Notes: generated by a model from the sequence alone, not told the origin. A stretch of DNA of 64,000 bases from JAJRRH01 sp047638815 (GCA_047638815.1 JBLIMR010000003.1:46905-110904), one strand, 5' to 3'; positions 28,801 to 37,329 are shown, counted from the stretch's first letter. Numbers and translations: made by a program.

Positions 28801-29556
28801 TAACTCTTCTGCTCCAAGTGCGCAATTAAGTCCTATACTAAGCAATGGAACATGTGACAAACTATTTAGAAATGCTTCAGTCGTTTGTCCTGAAAGTGTT
28901 CTGCCACTTGCATCTGTAATCGTCCCCGAAACCATGATCGGAATTTCTTGATCGCTTCCTTCTAGATAGTCTTGTATTGCAAATAATGCAGCTTTTGCGT
29001 TCAATGTATCAAAGACGGTCTCTACTAATAATATGTCCACTCCTCCTTCCACCAAAGCTCTGGTCTGATCAAAATAAGCTTCTCGAAGGGTATCAAAATC
29101 GATTGCGCGAAATCCCGGATCGTTTACATCAGGCGACATGGAAGCCGTCCTATTCGTTGGCCCTATAGATCCTGCAACATATCTCGATTTTCCAGGATCT
29201 CTGGCTTCCATTTCATCCGCAACCTCTCTCGCAATCTTAGCACCATAATAATTAAGATCATAGACGCTATCCAACATATCATAGTCCGCCATAGAAATAG
29301 CATTACTTGAAAAGGTGTTGGTCTCGACAATGTCCGCCCCAGCCTCAAAATATGCTCTGTGAATATCCTTAATGATGTCTGGCTGAGTAATAGACAACAT
29401 ATCGTTATTCCCTTTTACAAGACTTGGATGATTAGCATACTGCTCTCCTCTAAAATCCTTTTCCTCGAGTTTATGACGCTGAATCATAGTACCCATAGCA
29501 CCATCTAAAACTAAGACTCTCCTTGTTAAATCGGCTTTAATATCCCTTTTTCTCAT
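25897..29556 (-). CDS. metH: Cobalamin-dependent methionine synthase
   Basis: 1219-residue multi-domain enzyme moving a methyl group from 5-methyl-THF via cobalamin to homocysteine. The homocysteine domain begins VLVLDGAMGTMIQ and carries zinc ligands in GGCCGTTPEH and GLNCALG. Next come the pterin-binding domain (NFINIGERTNVAGSRKF), the cobalamin cap and B12 domain (GDVHDIGKNIV, His as cobalt ligand; GLSGLITPSLDEM) and the C-terminal reactivation domain (RPAHGYPACPDHTEK). The ATG at 29556 gives a normal MetH N-terminus. The frame stays open upstream to an ATG at 29718, but those 54 codons are the SAM-I riboswitch and are not protein. All four modules are present. Confidence 0.97.
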   Translation of the reverse strand: MRKRDIKADLTRRVLVLDGAMGTMIQRHKLEEKDFRGEQYANHPSLVKGNNDMLSITQPDIIKDIHRAYFEAGADIVETNTFSSNAISMADYDMLDSVYDLNYYGAKIAREVADEMEARDPGKSRYVAGSIGPTNRTASMSPDVNDPGFRAIDFDTLREAYFDQTRALVEGGVDILLVETVFDTLNAKAALFAIQDYLEGSDQEIPIMVSGTITDASGRTLSGQTTEAFLNSLSHVPLLSIGLNCALGAEELRPYMKILSEKSSFFTSAHPNAGLPNEFGEYDQSPKYMAQVMEGFLKEGFINILGGCCGTTPEHIKEIANVASGFTPRVIKKQDQILTLSGLETLNVLPNTNFINIGERTNVAGSRKFLRLISDNKYDEALQIAQEQVDGGANIIDINMDDGMLDGKEAMVKFLNLIASEPDIAKVPIMIDSSRWDILEAGLKRVQGKSIVNSISLKEGEADFIEKASLIRKYGAAVVVMAFDEEGQADTLNRRIEICQKSYDILVNKVKFPPEDIILDPNIFPVATGMDEHILNAVDFFEATSWIKENLPKAHISGGLSNVSFSFRGNNVVREAMHASFLYHAKKAGMDMAIVNPSLLEIYDEVDPVLMEKIEDVLLNRNRDATENLLDFAKSVGPKESKEEEVEEWREWSVEKRVIRSLVKGITKFIEEDTEELRAESDRAISVIEGPLMDGMNVVGELFGAGKMFLPQVVKSARVMKQAVAYLMPFINAEKGDSSAHYKGKILLATVKGDVHDIGKNIVAVVLACNNYEIVDLGVMVPADKILKKAIELNVDAIGLSGLITPSLDEMIDFAKEMTRRKLDIPILIGGATTSKVHTAVKIDPHYSGLVLHVQNASLAVPLVNDILNEDRTKELLLKTKADYQLARERHERRNERAEYVTYDEARTNKQKIDWKNYIPTKPSFIGNKYFRDYSIATLRKYIDWTPFFSTWMLKGKYPEILQDEKYGEEASKLFKAANDLIDKIIDESILDAQGVVGFYPAEVIEDDTIILYESDKRIKEKARFYALRQQTKKSGDNHSLADLIAPQGEHPDYIGGFAVSIGSELDKYIAANNLDDYENILIKAVADRLAEAFAEHLHHEVRLNFWGYAADEDLSSNDFILEKYQGIRPAHGYPACPDHTEKTKLFEILEVESKLNIRLTESMMMMPASSICGMYYSHPESKYFGVGKIQKDQVQNYAKRKGIDLDEMEKWLDPNLAY

Positions 29557-29644
29557 GTACAAACGTTCTTTTGCACTCTCAAGAAAGAAATAGGATAAAG
29601 ATTTGACCCGATATACATCGGCAGGAAAAGAGTTTTCCCTTGAT

Positions 29645-29748
29645 CTCATCTTTCTGAACACACTTCGTTCAGCAGGATTTAGCACCTTTTCCAATGTGGA
29701 CGGTTGCTTAGGTTTCATAGGGCCTGTCCCTCAACCTTTCTTGATAAG
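29645..29748 (-). promoter_or_regulatory. SAM-I (S-box) riboswitch upstream of metH
   Basis: The minus strand contains the conserved S-box blocks in order: CTTATCAAGA (P1/P2), GAGGGAC and GGCCCTATGAAACC, GCAACC, GGTGCTAAATCCTGC (P4 region) and GAAAGATGAG closing P1 (CTTATC pairs with GATGAG). This is the canonical aptamer for S-adenosylmethionine. About 88 nt lie between P1 and the metH ATG and include a perfect hairpin CCGATGTATATCGG (about 29603-29618 on the minus strand). No T-run terminator was seen, so control of translation initiation is possible. High SAM should switch off metH and probably metF. Confidence 0.95.
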
Positions 29749-29869
29749 TGAGTCAAAGGTGATTAAAGATAAATTGATATCCAAAAGATATTTCATTTAA
29801 TCAATTAGATTAGGGATTCTCGGGTGTATTGAACCTATCAAAAAAAGCAAAGAAAAAATTATCAACATA

Positions 29870-29901
29870 TTTGTGAAATATTCAATATTATGGTAGCTTT
29901 G
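29870..29901 (+). promoter_or_regulatory. Promoter of atpD (-33 TTTG, -7 TAGCTTTG)
   Basis: TTTG at 29870-29873, a 20-nt spacer and TAGCTTTG at 29894-29901 match the Bacteroidota housekeeping promoter fully, 38 nt before the atpD ATG. Confidence 0.8.
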
Positions 29902-29939
29902 CAGCCGAAAATTTAGATGAATAAATTAATAAAAATTGA

Positions 29940-31445
29940 ATGTCTGAAAACATTGGTAAAGTATCCCAAGTAATTGGCCCCGTAGTGGATGTGAGTTTTG
30001 ATAACAATTCAAGTTTGCCTAGCATCCTTGACGCATTAAATGTGATTAAAACTGACGGATCAAGATTGATCTTAGAAACGCAACAACACATTGGTGAAAA
30101 TATGGTGAGAACCATTGCCATGGATGCAACAGATGGTTTAACACGAGGAATGGCTGTGACCAATACTGGTTCTCCTATCCAAATGCCAATTGGTGATCAA
30201 GTAAAAGGAAGATTGTTCAACGTGGTTGGAGAGGCTGTTGATGGAATTGGTGAGGTCGATATGACTGGATCAAGATCTATCCACAGAGATCCACCAAAAT
30301 TCGAGGAGCTTTCTACAGCTTCTGAGATCCTTTATACAGGAATTAAAGTAATCGACCTTATTGAGCCTTACGCTAAAGGTGGTAAAGTTGGATTGTTTGG
30401 GGGTGCAGGTGTTGGTAAAACAGTTCTTATCATGGAATTGGTAAACAACATTGCAAAAGCCTACAAAGGGATATCAGTATTTGCTGGAGTTGGTGAAAGA
30501 ACAAGGGAGGGAAATGACCTTTTAAGAGAATTTATTGAGTCGGACGTAATTAAATACGGTGACGCGTTTAACGAATCCATGGAAGCTGGTGGATGGGACT
30601 TGAGCAAAGTTGACAAGAAACAACTTGAACAATCTCAAGCGACACTTGTTTTCGGTCAAATGAATGAGCCTCCTGGAGCACGTGCTAGAGTTGCATTATC
30701 TGGATTGACAATGGCGGAATACTTCCGTGATGGTGATGAAAGTTCTGGAGGTGGTAGAGATATACTATTCTTCGTAGACAATATCTTTAGATTCACTCAG
30801 GCAGGTTCTGAGGTATCTGCACTACTTGGTAGAATGCCTTCTGCTGTAGGATACCAACCAACATTAGCAACAGAGATGGGTGCGATGCAAGAGAGAATTT
30901 CTTCAACGAAGAAAGGTTCTATTACATCAGTACAAGCGGTATATGTACCTGCGGATGATTTAACGGACCCTGCACCAGCGACAACGTTTGCCCACCTTGA
31001 TGCAACAACTGTACTTTCTAGAAAGATTTCTGAGATGGGTATTTATCCTGCTGTGGATCCATTGGATTCTACATCAAGAATTCTTTCTCCAGACATCGTA
31101 GGAGATGTTCATTACAACTGTGCTCAAAGAGTAAAAGAAATTCTACAAAGAAATAAAGAACTACAAGATATTATTGCAATCTTGGGTATGGATGAATTGT
31201 CTGATGAAGACAAGTTAGCTGTAACAAGAGCAAGAAGGGTGCAACGTTTCCTTTCTCAACCATTCCACGTAGCGGAAATCTTCACAGGACTTAAAGGAGT
31301 TCTAGTAAACATTGACGACACAATCAAAGGATTCAATATGATCCTTGATGGTGAAATGGACAAATACCCTGAAGCAGCATTCAACTTGAAAGGAGGCATC
31401 GAAGATGTTATTGAAGCAGGTGAGAAAATGCTTGCTGAGGCTTAA
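29940..31445 (+). CDS. atpD: ATP synthase F1 beta subunit
   Basis: 501-residue catalytic subunit of F1F0 ATP synthase. Walker A GGAGVGKT is at 154-161, followed by the catalytic GERTREGNDL loop, Walker B near ILFFVDNIFRF and the DELSDEDKL region (DELSD-type loop that contacts gamma). Full length. It is followed by an intercistronic hairpin and then atpC; the other subunit genes are not in this window, which is the usual split arrangement in Bacteroidota. Confidence 0.98.
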   Translation: MSENIGKVSQVIGPVVDVSFDNNSSLPSILDALNVIKTDGSRLILETQQHIGENMVRTIAMDATDGLTRGMAVTNTGSPIQMPIGDQVKGRLFNVVGEAVDGIGEVDMTGSRSIHRDPPKFEELSTASEILYTGIKVIDLIEPYAKGGKVGLFGGAGVGKTVLIMELVNNIAKAYKGISVFAGVGERTREGNDLLREFIESDVIKYGDAFNESMEAGGWDLSKVDKKQLEQSQATLVFGQMNEPPGARARVALSGLTMAEYFRDGDESSGGGRDILFFVDNIFRFTQAGSEVSALLGRMPSAVGYQPTLATEMGAMQERISSTKKGSITSVQAVYVPADDLTDPAPATTFAHLDATTVLSRKISEMGIYPAVDPLDSTSRILSPDIVGDVHYNCAQRVKEILQRNKELQDIIAILGMDELSDEDKLAVTRARRVQRFLSQPFHVAEIFTGLKGVLVNIDDTIKGFNMILDGEMDKYPEAAFNLKGGIEDVIEAGEKMLAEA

Positions 31446-31457
31446 TAAAAATTATTT

Positions 31458-31487
31458 AAGGGCTCCAATTTCGGAGCCCTTCTTTTA
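31458..31487 (+). terminator. Hairpin terminator/attenuator between atpD and atpC
   Basis: Perfect 9-bp stem AAGGGCTCC (31458-31466) and GGAGCCCTT (31473-31481), 6-nt loop, followed by TCTTTTAT. It lies entirely in the 54-nt gap between two genes of one operon. Confidence 0.85.
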
Positions 31488-31499
31488 TACCCTAGAGAC

Positions 31500-31730
31500 T
31501 TGAGATTAGAAATCATATCACCAGACGAAGAAATTTTCACAGGAGAAGTTAGCTCGATAGTTGTCCCGGCAATTGATGGCAGTTTAGGTATCCTTGATAA
31601 TCATGCACCGTTAATCACTACGCTGAAAGAAGGAGACATCGAACTTAAAGGTGATTCTGATCAGGTGATATCTATTAAAGGTGGCGTTCTTGAAGTACTA
31701 AGGAATAAGGTGGTTATTCTAGCGGAGTAG
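31500..31730 (+). CDS. atpC: ATP synthase F1 epsilon subunit (short form)
   Basis: 76 residues, starting at a TTG. It consists only of the N-terminal beta-sandwich domain: MRLEIISPDEEIFTGEVSSI, VVPAIDGSLGILDNHAPLIT and a C-terminal IKGGVLEVLRNKVVILAE. The helical C-terminal domain that inhibits ATP hydrolysis in E. coli is absent, as is usual in Bacteroidota. The gene follows atpD across a hairpin terminator, which fits the lower need for epsilon (one per complex against three beta). Confidence 0.93.
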   Translation: MRLEIISPDEEIFTGEVSSIVVPAIDGSLGILDNHAPLITTLKEGDIELKGDSDQVISIKGGVLEVLRNKVVILAE

Positions 31731-31782
31731 TTTTCTTATTTAAAAAATTCAACCGATTAGCTGAAAAATCACTTTTCACTCT

Positions 31783-32109
31783 TCACTTTAAACTTGGATT
31801 GTTCCGATGTCTATCTTGATCCCGACTCGTTTTCTTTTCAAAATTCTTTTCAATGGCAGATTTCAAGTCAATACCTGTTTGATTCGCAATACATGTAATC
31901 ACGAACATAACATCTGCCAATTCATCGCCTAGATCCTTATTTTTATCAGAATTTTTCTCAGATTGCTCCCCATATCTTCTCGACATAATTCTTGCCACCT
32001 CCCCTACTTCTTCCGTGAGAATGGCCATATTTGTTAGCTCATCGAAATAACGAACACCATATTCCTTTATCCATCGATCTACACTTTCTTGATATGATTT
32101 AATATCCAT
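31783..32109 (-). CDS. MazG-like nucleotide pyrophosphohydrolase
   Basis: 108-residue all-alpha NTP pyrophosphohydrolase. The metal-binding motif is EEVGEVARIMSRRYGEQ followed by DLGDELADVMFV, the EExxE...ExxD pattern of the MazG superfamily. Single-domain proteins of this type clear non-canonical or damaged nucleotides, and no toxin partner is present. Its ATG overlaps the stop of dtd by one base, so it is the last gene of the operon rsgA-dtd-mazG. The C-terminus ends TSRDQDRHRNNPSLK, a basic tail. Substrate is not determined. Confidence 0.87.
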   Translation of the reverse strand: MDIKSYQESVDRWIKEYGVRYFDELTNMAILTEEVGEVARIMSRRYGEQSEKNSDKNKDLGDELADVMFVITCIANQTGIDLKSAIEKNFEKKTSRDQDRHRNNPSLK

Positions 32110-32561
32110 TATTCTTTGTTCTTTGTATCTATTGAAATTGTCACAGGCCCGTCATTGATTAACGCGACTTTCATGTCCGCTCCAAATTTACCAGCACCTG
32201 CCTTCTTACCAAGGGCTTCTGAAATTTGCACTATAAAATCTTCATACATAGGAATTGCCTTTTCGGGTTTGGCTGCAGCAATGAAAGATGGTCTATTGCC
32301 TTTTTTAACACGTGCAAAGAGCGTGAATTGAGAAATAACTAATACCTCCCCATCAATGTCAAGAACGCTCTTATTCATCATCCCATTTGAATCAGAGAAT
32401 ACTCTCAGGTTTATGATTTTATTGATCAACCAATCGGCATCTTCTTTCTCATCATTATCGGCAACACCCAAAAGCACCAAAAAGCCATTTTCTATTTTCG
32501 ATATTATCTCGCCATCAACTTTTACTGATGCTTCAGAAACTCTTTGTAATACTGCTTTCAT
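32109..32561 (-). CDS. dtd: D-aminoacyl-tRNA deacylase
   Basis: 150-residue enzyme that removes D-amino acids (and glycine mischarged on tRNA-Ala) from tRNA. Typical start MKAVLQRVSEASVKVDGE; active-site motifs are SQFTLFA and the C-terminal NDGPVTISID (the NxP-type motif that enforces D-selectivity). Length is normal. It starts directly after the rsgA stop codon and its stop overlaps the MazG start by one base, giving a tightly coupled operon. Confidence 0.96.
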   Translation of the reverse strand: MKAVLQRVSEASVKVDGEIISKIENGFLVLLGVADNDEKEDADWLINKIINLRVFSDSNGMMNKSVLDIDGEVLVISQFTLFARVKKGNRPSFIAAAKPEKAIPMYEDFIVQISEALGKKAGAGKFGADMKVALINDGPVTISIDTKNKE

Positions 32562-33509
32562 TTACTTCAAGTGATCTGGTTTTCTAAATTGATTTTCTTC
32601 TTCGCAATCCTGAAATATTGAAACATAGCTTTTATATCTGCTAGCTGCTAATTCGCCTTCTTCCAATGCCATTTTCACAGCACACTTCGGCTCATTTATG
32701 TGTTTGCAATTGTAAAATTTACAAGCATCTAGTCGCTGCTTCATCTCTGGAAAATATAAAGCCACCTCCTCTTTATCCAAATCGATAATACCAAAGGCTT
32801 TAACTCCTGGTGAATCTATTATGTATCCTCCAAAATCTAAAGGAAACATCTCCGCGAATGTCGTTGTGTGTTTTCCTGTTTTGAAACTTTCCGACACTTC
32901 ACTTGTTTTAAGCGCTAGATCAGGAAGTAATCTATTTATTATTGTTGACTTCCCCACTCCAGACTGCCCGATAAAAAATGATTTCTTATCCTTTAATGTT
33001 TTTTCAAAGTCGGACATATCACTAGTCAGTGCATCCAATCTTATCGTGTCATAACCGATTTTTGCATATGTCTTTGAAAGCTCTTCGTATAATGCATCTT
33101 CCTTTTCTCCATAAAGATCAACTTTATTAAAAATGAGCATTGGTTTGATGCCATAAACTTCAGCGTTTAGCAATACCCGATCAATAAATTCAGTTGGGGT
33201 AAAAGGGCTTGACAATGTCACCACCAATACCAATAAATCAATGTTGGCAGCTAAGACATGGGACTCTTTTGATAGATTAATTGACTTTCTCTTAATATGA
33301 TTTCTTCTCGGTCTGATTTGAGAAATAACATTACCGGCATCTTGCACTTCTACCAAAACTGTATCCCCGACAGCTACTGGGTTAGTGCTTCTATTACCCT
33401 CCAATCGAAATTTCCCCTTGAGTCCAGCCTCGATGATTTCACCGTCCTCCATGATTAAACGGTATCTGCTCCCCGTGGATTTAACAACCGTTCCTTCCTG
33501 TTCTTGCAT
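32562..33509 (-). CDS. rsgA: Small-ribosomal-subunit biogenesis GTPase RsgA
   Basis: 315-residue circularly permuted GTPase that checks the decoding centre of the 30S subunit. An OB-fold (EGTVVKSTGSRYRLIMEDG) comes first. The G motifs are in permuted order: NKVD (G4), then GQSGVGKSTIINRLLP (G1), then DSPGVKAFGI (G3). The C-terminal zinc finger is in CKFYNCKHINEPKC. The ATG at 33509 is chosen because it begins directly at the OB-fold; an open extension to 33566 adds 19 Cys-containing residues unlike the family. Confidence 0.96.
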   Translation of the reverse strand: MQEQEGTVVKSTGSRYRLIMEDGEIIEAGLKGKFRLEGNRSTNPVAVGDTVLVEVQDAGNVISQIRPRRNHIKRKSINLSKESHVLAANIDLLVLVVTLSSPFTPTEFIDRVLLNAEVYGIKPMLIFNKVDLYGEKEDALYEELSKTYAKIGYDTIRLDALTSDMSDFEKTLKDKKSFFIGQSGVGKSTIINRLLPDLALKTSEVSESFKTGKHTTTFAEMFPLDFGGYIIDSPGVKAFGIIDLDKEEVALYFPEMKQRLDACKFYNCKHINEPKCAVKMALEEGELAASRYKSYVSIFQDCEEENQFRKPDHLK

Positions 33510-33659
33510 AATACTAAAGTAGTATATTTCTTTATAATTATCGCAGTTGCATGTGACAGTGAACACAAGTTATCTCGCACATGTAATTTTCCCCAAATCC
33601 TGTCGTTAAAAATTCTTCAAACAGCAATTGAACTCTACAATTATTATTAATTTTACAAT

Positions 33660-34574
33660 ATGCGAAAAAGCACTATTGAAGTAAAAAATATCACGAAGTT
33701 ATATGGTAGTCAACGTGCCCTTAGTGATGTCAGCTTTTCCATCAGCAATGGAGAAATAGTTGGTTTTCTTGGCCCAAACGGAGCGGGAAAGTCAACCATG
33801 ATGAAAATACTAACCACTTACATCAAACCTACTTATGGTGATGCGTTCGTATCCGGCCATAATGTGCTTGAGGATGAACAATCCATTAAAAAAATCGTAG
33901 GCTACCTTCCGGAGCACAACCCATTGTATGTTGACATGTATGTGAAGGAGTACTTGGGATTTGTTGCAGGTCTATACAAGCTTCCTAAGAAAACTGAACG
34001 TGTAAAAGAAATGATCGATATGGTCGGCTTAGAAGTTGAACAACACAAAAAGATTGGCGCCTTATCCAAAGGGTATCGTCAACGTGTTGGTTTGGCTCAA
34101 GCCATGATTCACGATCCAAAAGTGCTCATTTTAGATGAACCAACCAGTGGTCTTGATCCAAATCAATTGGTGGAAGTGCGCGCACTTATCCAAAAAGTTG
34201 GCAAGGAAAAAACAGTAATGCTTTCTACGCACATCATGCAAGAAGTAGAAGCGATTTGCACTCGTGTGATTATCATTAACAATGGTGAGCTAGTTACTGA
34301 CAAAGGTGTTGCGGAAGTCGTTAATGACAAACAAGCCAAAACACTTGAAGTCGAGTTCAGCGGTTCCGTTGATAAAAATAAATTACGAAAAATACCTGGT
34401 GTTTTGGAGGTTTATTCTCAAGGTAATAATACTTGGAGCTTGACATTGGCCGAAGAGGATGACATAAGACAGTCAGTTTTCTCTTTTGCTGTAGAAAACG
34501 AGGTAGCCATATTAACTCAAAAATATACTAGCCGAAGTCTAGAAGATGCATTTAAGGATTTGACTAAGAAATAG
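33660..34574 (+). CDS. gldA: GldA-type ABC transporter ATP-binding protein
   Basis: 304-residue cytoplasmic ATPase. Walker A GPNGAGKST (about 38-46), signature LSKGYRQRVGLAQAM, Walker B VLILDEPTSGLDP and the H-loop LSTHIMQEVEAI are present, and a C-terminal regulatory-type domain follows. The sequence matches the GldA subunit of the Bacteroidota GldAFG gliding-associated exporter. No GldF/GldG permease is adjacent, so its membrane partner is elsewhere or it works with another permease. The closeness to gldKLMN supports the name but does not prove a gliding role. It is convergent with gldN through a shared terminator. Confidence 0.82.
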   Translation: MRKSTIEVKNITKLYGSQRALSDVSFSISNGEIVGFLGPNGAGKSTMMKILTTYIKPTYGDAFVSGHNVLEDEQSIKKIVGYLPEHNPLYVDMYVKEYLGFVAGLYKLPKKTERVKEMIDMVGLEVEQHKKIGALSKGYRQRVGLAQAMIHDPKVLILDEPTSGLDPNQLVEVRALIQKVGKEKTVMLSTHIMQEVEAICTRVIIINNGELVTDKGVAEVVNDKQAKTLEVEFSGSVDKNKLRKIPGVLEVYSQGNNTWSLTLAEEDDIRQSVFSFAVENEVAILTQKYTSRSLEDAFKDLTKK

Positions 34575-34671
34575 CAGCTGATCTAGTAATTTGATTCAAT
34601 TTAGAATTGACTGCCTCTTTCAATTTGATCTCCTTAATAACGAATTGCAGGAATTCGAAAATACAATATGT

Positions 34672-34707
34672 AAAAAAAGCCGCTATGATAAACTCACAGC
34701 GGCTTTT
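34672..34707. terminator. Bidirectional terminator between gldA and gldN
   Basis: 10-bp perfect stem AAAAGCCGCT (34675-34684) with AGCGGCTTTT (34698-34707) and a 13-nt loop. An A-run on the left serves as U-run for the minus strand. Confidence 0.88.
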
Positions 34708-34726
34708 GTATATTCTTTAAATGAAC

Positions 34727-35578
34727 TTAGTAGGACCAAAGATCATGCTCCAATTCCATTAAGTCTTGTTTTATTCTCTCCGATTCTAACAAGTGATCAA
34801 TACCAGATGTATATTCACTAATATCTCTATTAGAAGGACTCGATTCTCTTACTACATAGCTACTGAACATTCTTTTCATGAAAACATCATCAAAAGATCT
34901 TCTCTCAGCATCATTGTTTCTATTGAAAACATCCCAATTGGCAAATAAGTATCGGCATTCTGGGAAGTACAACCAGAACATATCTTTCGTACCTCTAATC
35001 TCACCATCTTCACCCTTCACTTCTTGTCTTGGTGCTATCCCAATAATTCTAACATACCTCTCTGATCTTTGTCTGTCAAATAACCATGATTCCTTCAATT
35101 TGAATTGTTTGATATCCGAAGATTCAATATCAATTTGTTGAATCACTTGTTTAAACTCACCTGTTTCAAGATCTTCCGTCATGGATGTATCAATGTTCGA
35201 GAACATTGCTTCCACTTCATTGACCATCAATGGCGTTTTAAACTCATCATCTTGACCCAAAGGTCCAGTGCTGTATGCCGTTATTGATTTCTCCTCTGAA
35301 AGACCGTATCTAATCACATCAAACAAACTTTTTCTGTTTGCCAATTGCTCAACTGGGTAGTACAATGGATGATTCAATTTTTCTCTCATATCAAGTATTT
35401 GCCAAATACGTTTCTCCCACATAACATCAGCTTGACGTAATGATGGATAAGGAACGACTTTACGTTCTTTGATATGTTCTGGTACATATGCACCGTCAAG
35501 AACGTACTGTGATTTTAGCATCCCAGAGGTCAAAAGAACAATGGAAACCAATACAATCGAATGAATTTTCTTAATCAT
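34727..35578 (-). CDS. gldN: T9SS ring component GldN
   Basis: 283-residue periplasmic protein of the type IX secretion system; with GldK it forms the ring under the outer membrane. A signal peptide (MIKKIHSIVLVSIVLLTSGM...KSQ) is followed by YVPEHIKERKVVPYPSLRQA and a region with ADVMWEKRIWQILDMREKLN that matches the GldN/PorN family, including the MWLYFPE-like FWLYFPECRYLF. It is the last gene of the block, directly after gldM with an 18-nt gap, and ends at the shared terminator with gldA. Confidence 0.95.
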   Translation of the reverse strand: MIKKIHSIVLVSIVLLTSGMLKSQYVLDGAYVPEHIKERKVVPYPSLRQADVMWEKRIWQILDMREKLNHPLYYPVEQLANRKSLFDVIRYGLSEEKSITAYSTGPLGQDDEFKTPLMVNEVEAMFSNIDTSMTEDLETGEFKQVIQQIDIESSDIKQFKLKESWLFDRQRSERYVRIIGIAPRQEVKGEDGEIRGTKDMFWLYFPECRYLFANWDVFNRNNDAERRSFDDVFMKRMFSSYVVRESSPSNRDISEYTSGIDHLLESERIKQDLMELEHDLWSY

Positions 35579-35596
35579 AATGTGCCTAATTTAATG

Positions 35597-37282
35597 TTAT
35601 ATTACTTTTAAGGTAATCGAACCTAATTTTCTTGGGTTGCCATCTGGTCCTACCGCTCTAATGTTTTCAATAAACACACGCTGACCAGATTTAGCACCTC
35701 CAATCATATTCTTCATATCTGGAGTTAAATATGCATTCCTCGACACCTTTTCAATAGGCTGACCTTTGATCATCATTGTTAATTTAAACTGTTGAACAGT
35801 AAATTTCACACCTTCAAATTCAAAGTTCTGAAGTCTTGCCGCAACCCCTTGGGCTGCTCTTAACTCCCCTTTACCTATACTTGAATCTCCAGCACCTTTA
35901 CCTCCAAAGAAAGCAACAGGATCTGGAACATTCTTTACTCTAAATGGAATAGAACCAACATTTTTGTTGCTACCATCTGGTAGTTTAGCAGAACATGAAA
36001 CAACTGCATCTTTTCCAGAACCTAATCCAGAAACGACCCATCCATCGGCTCCTTTAGATAACTTACCATTAGTCATAGAAGGTGATAAATCTGAATCTTT
36101 AAATCCAGCCACCGAAATACTAACAGGATTTGCCAAACCTCTATAGAAAACATTCATTTTCGTTGGAGATACAACCAATGCTGGTGCAGCTACGGTATAG
36201 TCAAGATCGAATCCGACTCTCTTTTCGGCCATACCTGATGGTTTGAAAATGATAACACCTTCCCTATGTTGAGGACCTAAGCCACCTGCTGGTAACTTTA
36301 CAATTCCTTTAGCCCCTTCTTTCTCCAAAGCAACAGATTCACCACTGAGTTTCCCCGTTAGTGAATCAAATTTCACCCCCGGAGCACCCAAAAGAATTTC
36401 TGGCGGGTTTGTATCATCAAATGCAGCTAAGAAAACTTGCGCATTAAATGTTCCTCCTTGTGTTACATAAGTCGCTTCTGGAATTACTGCTTCAGTCAAT
36501 TTATTAAACTTATAAGTTTTACCCTCGACTTCATCAAATATGGCACCAATCGCATCAGATTCCACACTCAATACATCCGATTGAATCTTAGAAAGTAATG
36601 AGGTAGATGCCGCAATAGGATTATGGTAAAAATTAATGGTTTCCCAGTCCGTTGTATTTCCTTCAACATCAACAATTCCTTCAAAATTGAACATCTTCTG
36701 CGTTGAAGCAACTAAAGTTGGATTATCATTAAAATTAGCCACAACCAAATCTCGAAAGGTCTCCAATCTCTTTCTTAGTTCAGCAGCACGATAATTATAA
36801 CCTTCTGGATTTTCTCCAGCGGTGTTATCGTCCATTTCTGGATTTGGAACCTCACCAGTACCGTACATTATCCTAGTGTTTACATCATAATTATCCTTCC
36901 CACTAACTAACTTTAAGGCCAATACAGTGTCACGGACAGCATCATAGACCTCATCCATTTCTATACCATCAGTTAAAGCAATAGTTTTCGCCTTAATTTT
37001 GTTTATATGAGTCACTAGATCTTTAGCCGCATCTTGTACTTGTTTTGCCTTTTGATAATTCGCTCCGTACTTGGTTGGATTTTCATCCGCCCTCGCAGAG
37101 AACGTGTTCATTTGCCCATCCAATTTATCGGAAAGTGCATTTCTTGTAATAATCTGTCCCTGATCAATAACCACGAAAGAATCGAGAATTGATTTTGATA
37201 CATTCATCGCAAGTAGCGCTGTCAACACGAGATACATCATGTTGATCATTTTCTGTCTTGGTGATTGTTTACCTGATGCCAT
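35597..37282 (-). CDS. gldM: T9SS motor subunit GldM
   Basis: 561-residue inner-membrane protein with one N-terminal transmembrane helix (MINMMYLVLTALLAMNVSKS) and a large periplasmic part of several domains that reaches the GldKN ring. With GldL it is the proton-driven motor of type IX secretion and gliding. The start SPRQKMINMMYLVLTALLAM and the C-terminal RVFIENIRAVGPDGNPRKLG are typical. It lies between gldL and gldN in the standard order. Confidence 0.96.
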   Translation of the reverse strand: MASGKQSPRQKMINMMYLVLTALLAMNVSKSILDSFVVIDQGQIITRNALSDKLDGQMNTFSARADENPTKYGANYQKAKQVQDAAKDLVTHINKIKAKTIALTDGIEMDEVYDAVRDTVLALKLVSGKDNYDVNTRIMYGTGEVPNPEMDDNTAGENPEGYNYRAAELRKRLETFRDLVVANFNDNPTLVASTQKMFNFEGIVDVEGNTTDWETINFYHNPIAASTSLLSKIQSDVLSVESDAIGAIFDEVEGKTYKFNKLTEAVIPEATYVTQGGTFNAQVFLAAFDDTNPPEILLGAPGVKFDSLTGKLSGESVALEKEGAKGIVKLPAGGLGPQHREGVIIFKPSGMAEKRVGFDLDYTVAAPALVVSPTKMNVFYRGLANPVSISVAGFKDSDLSPSMTNGKLSKGADGWVVSGLGSGKDAVVSCSAKLPDGSNKNVGSIPFRVKNVPDPVAFFGGKGAGDSSIGKGELRAAQGVAARLQNFEFEGVKFTVQQFKLTMMIKGQPIEKVSRNAYLTPDMKNMIGGAKSGQRVFIENIRAVGPDGNPRKLGSITLKVI

Positions 37283-37329
37283 TTAAATATTTTTTTAAAG
37301 GTTTAGATTATTATATCTAGGTAAACCGC

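Noticed and set aside
29557..29718. 54-codon N-terminal extension of metH
   Set aside because: It is the SAM-I riboswitch read as codons; MetH homology begins at the ATG at 29556.
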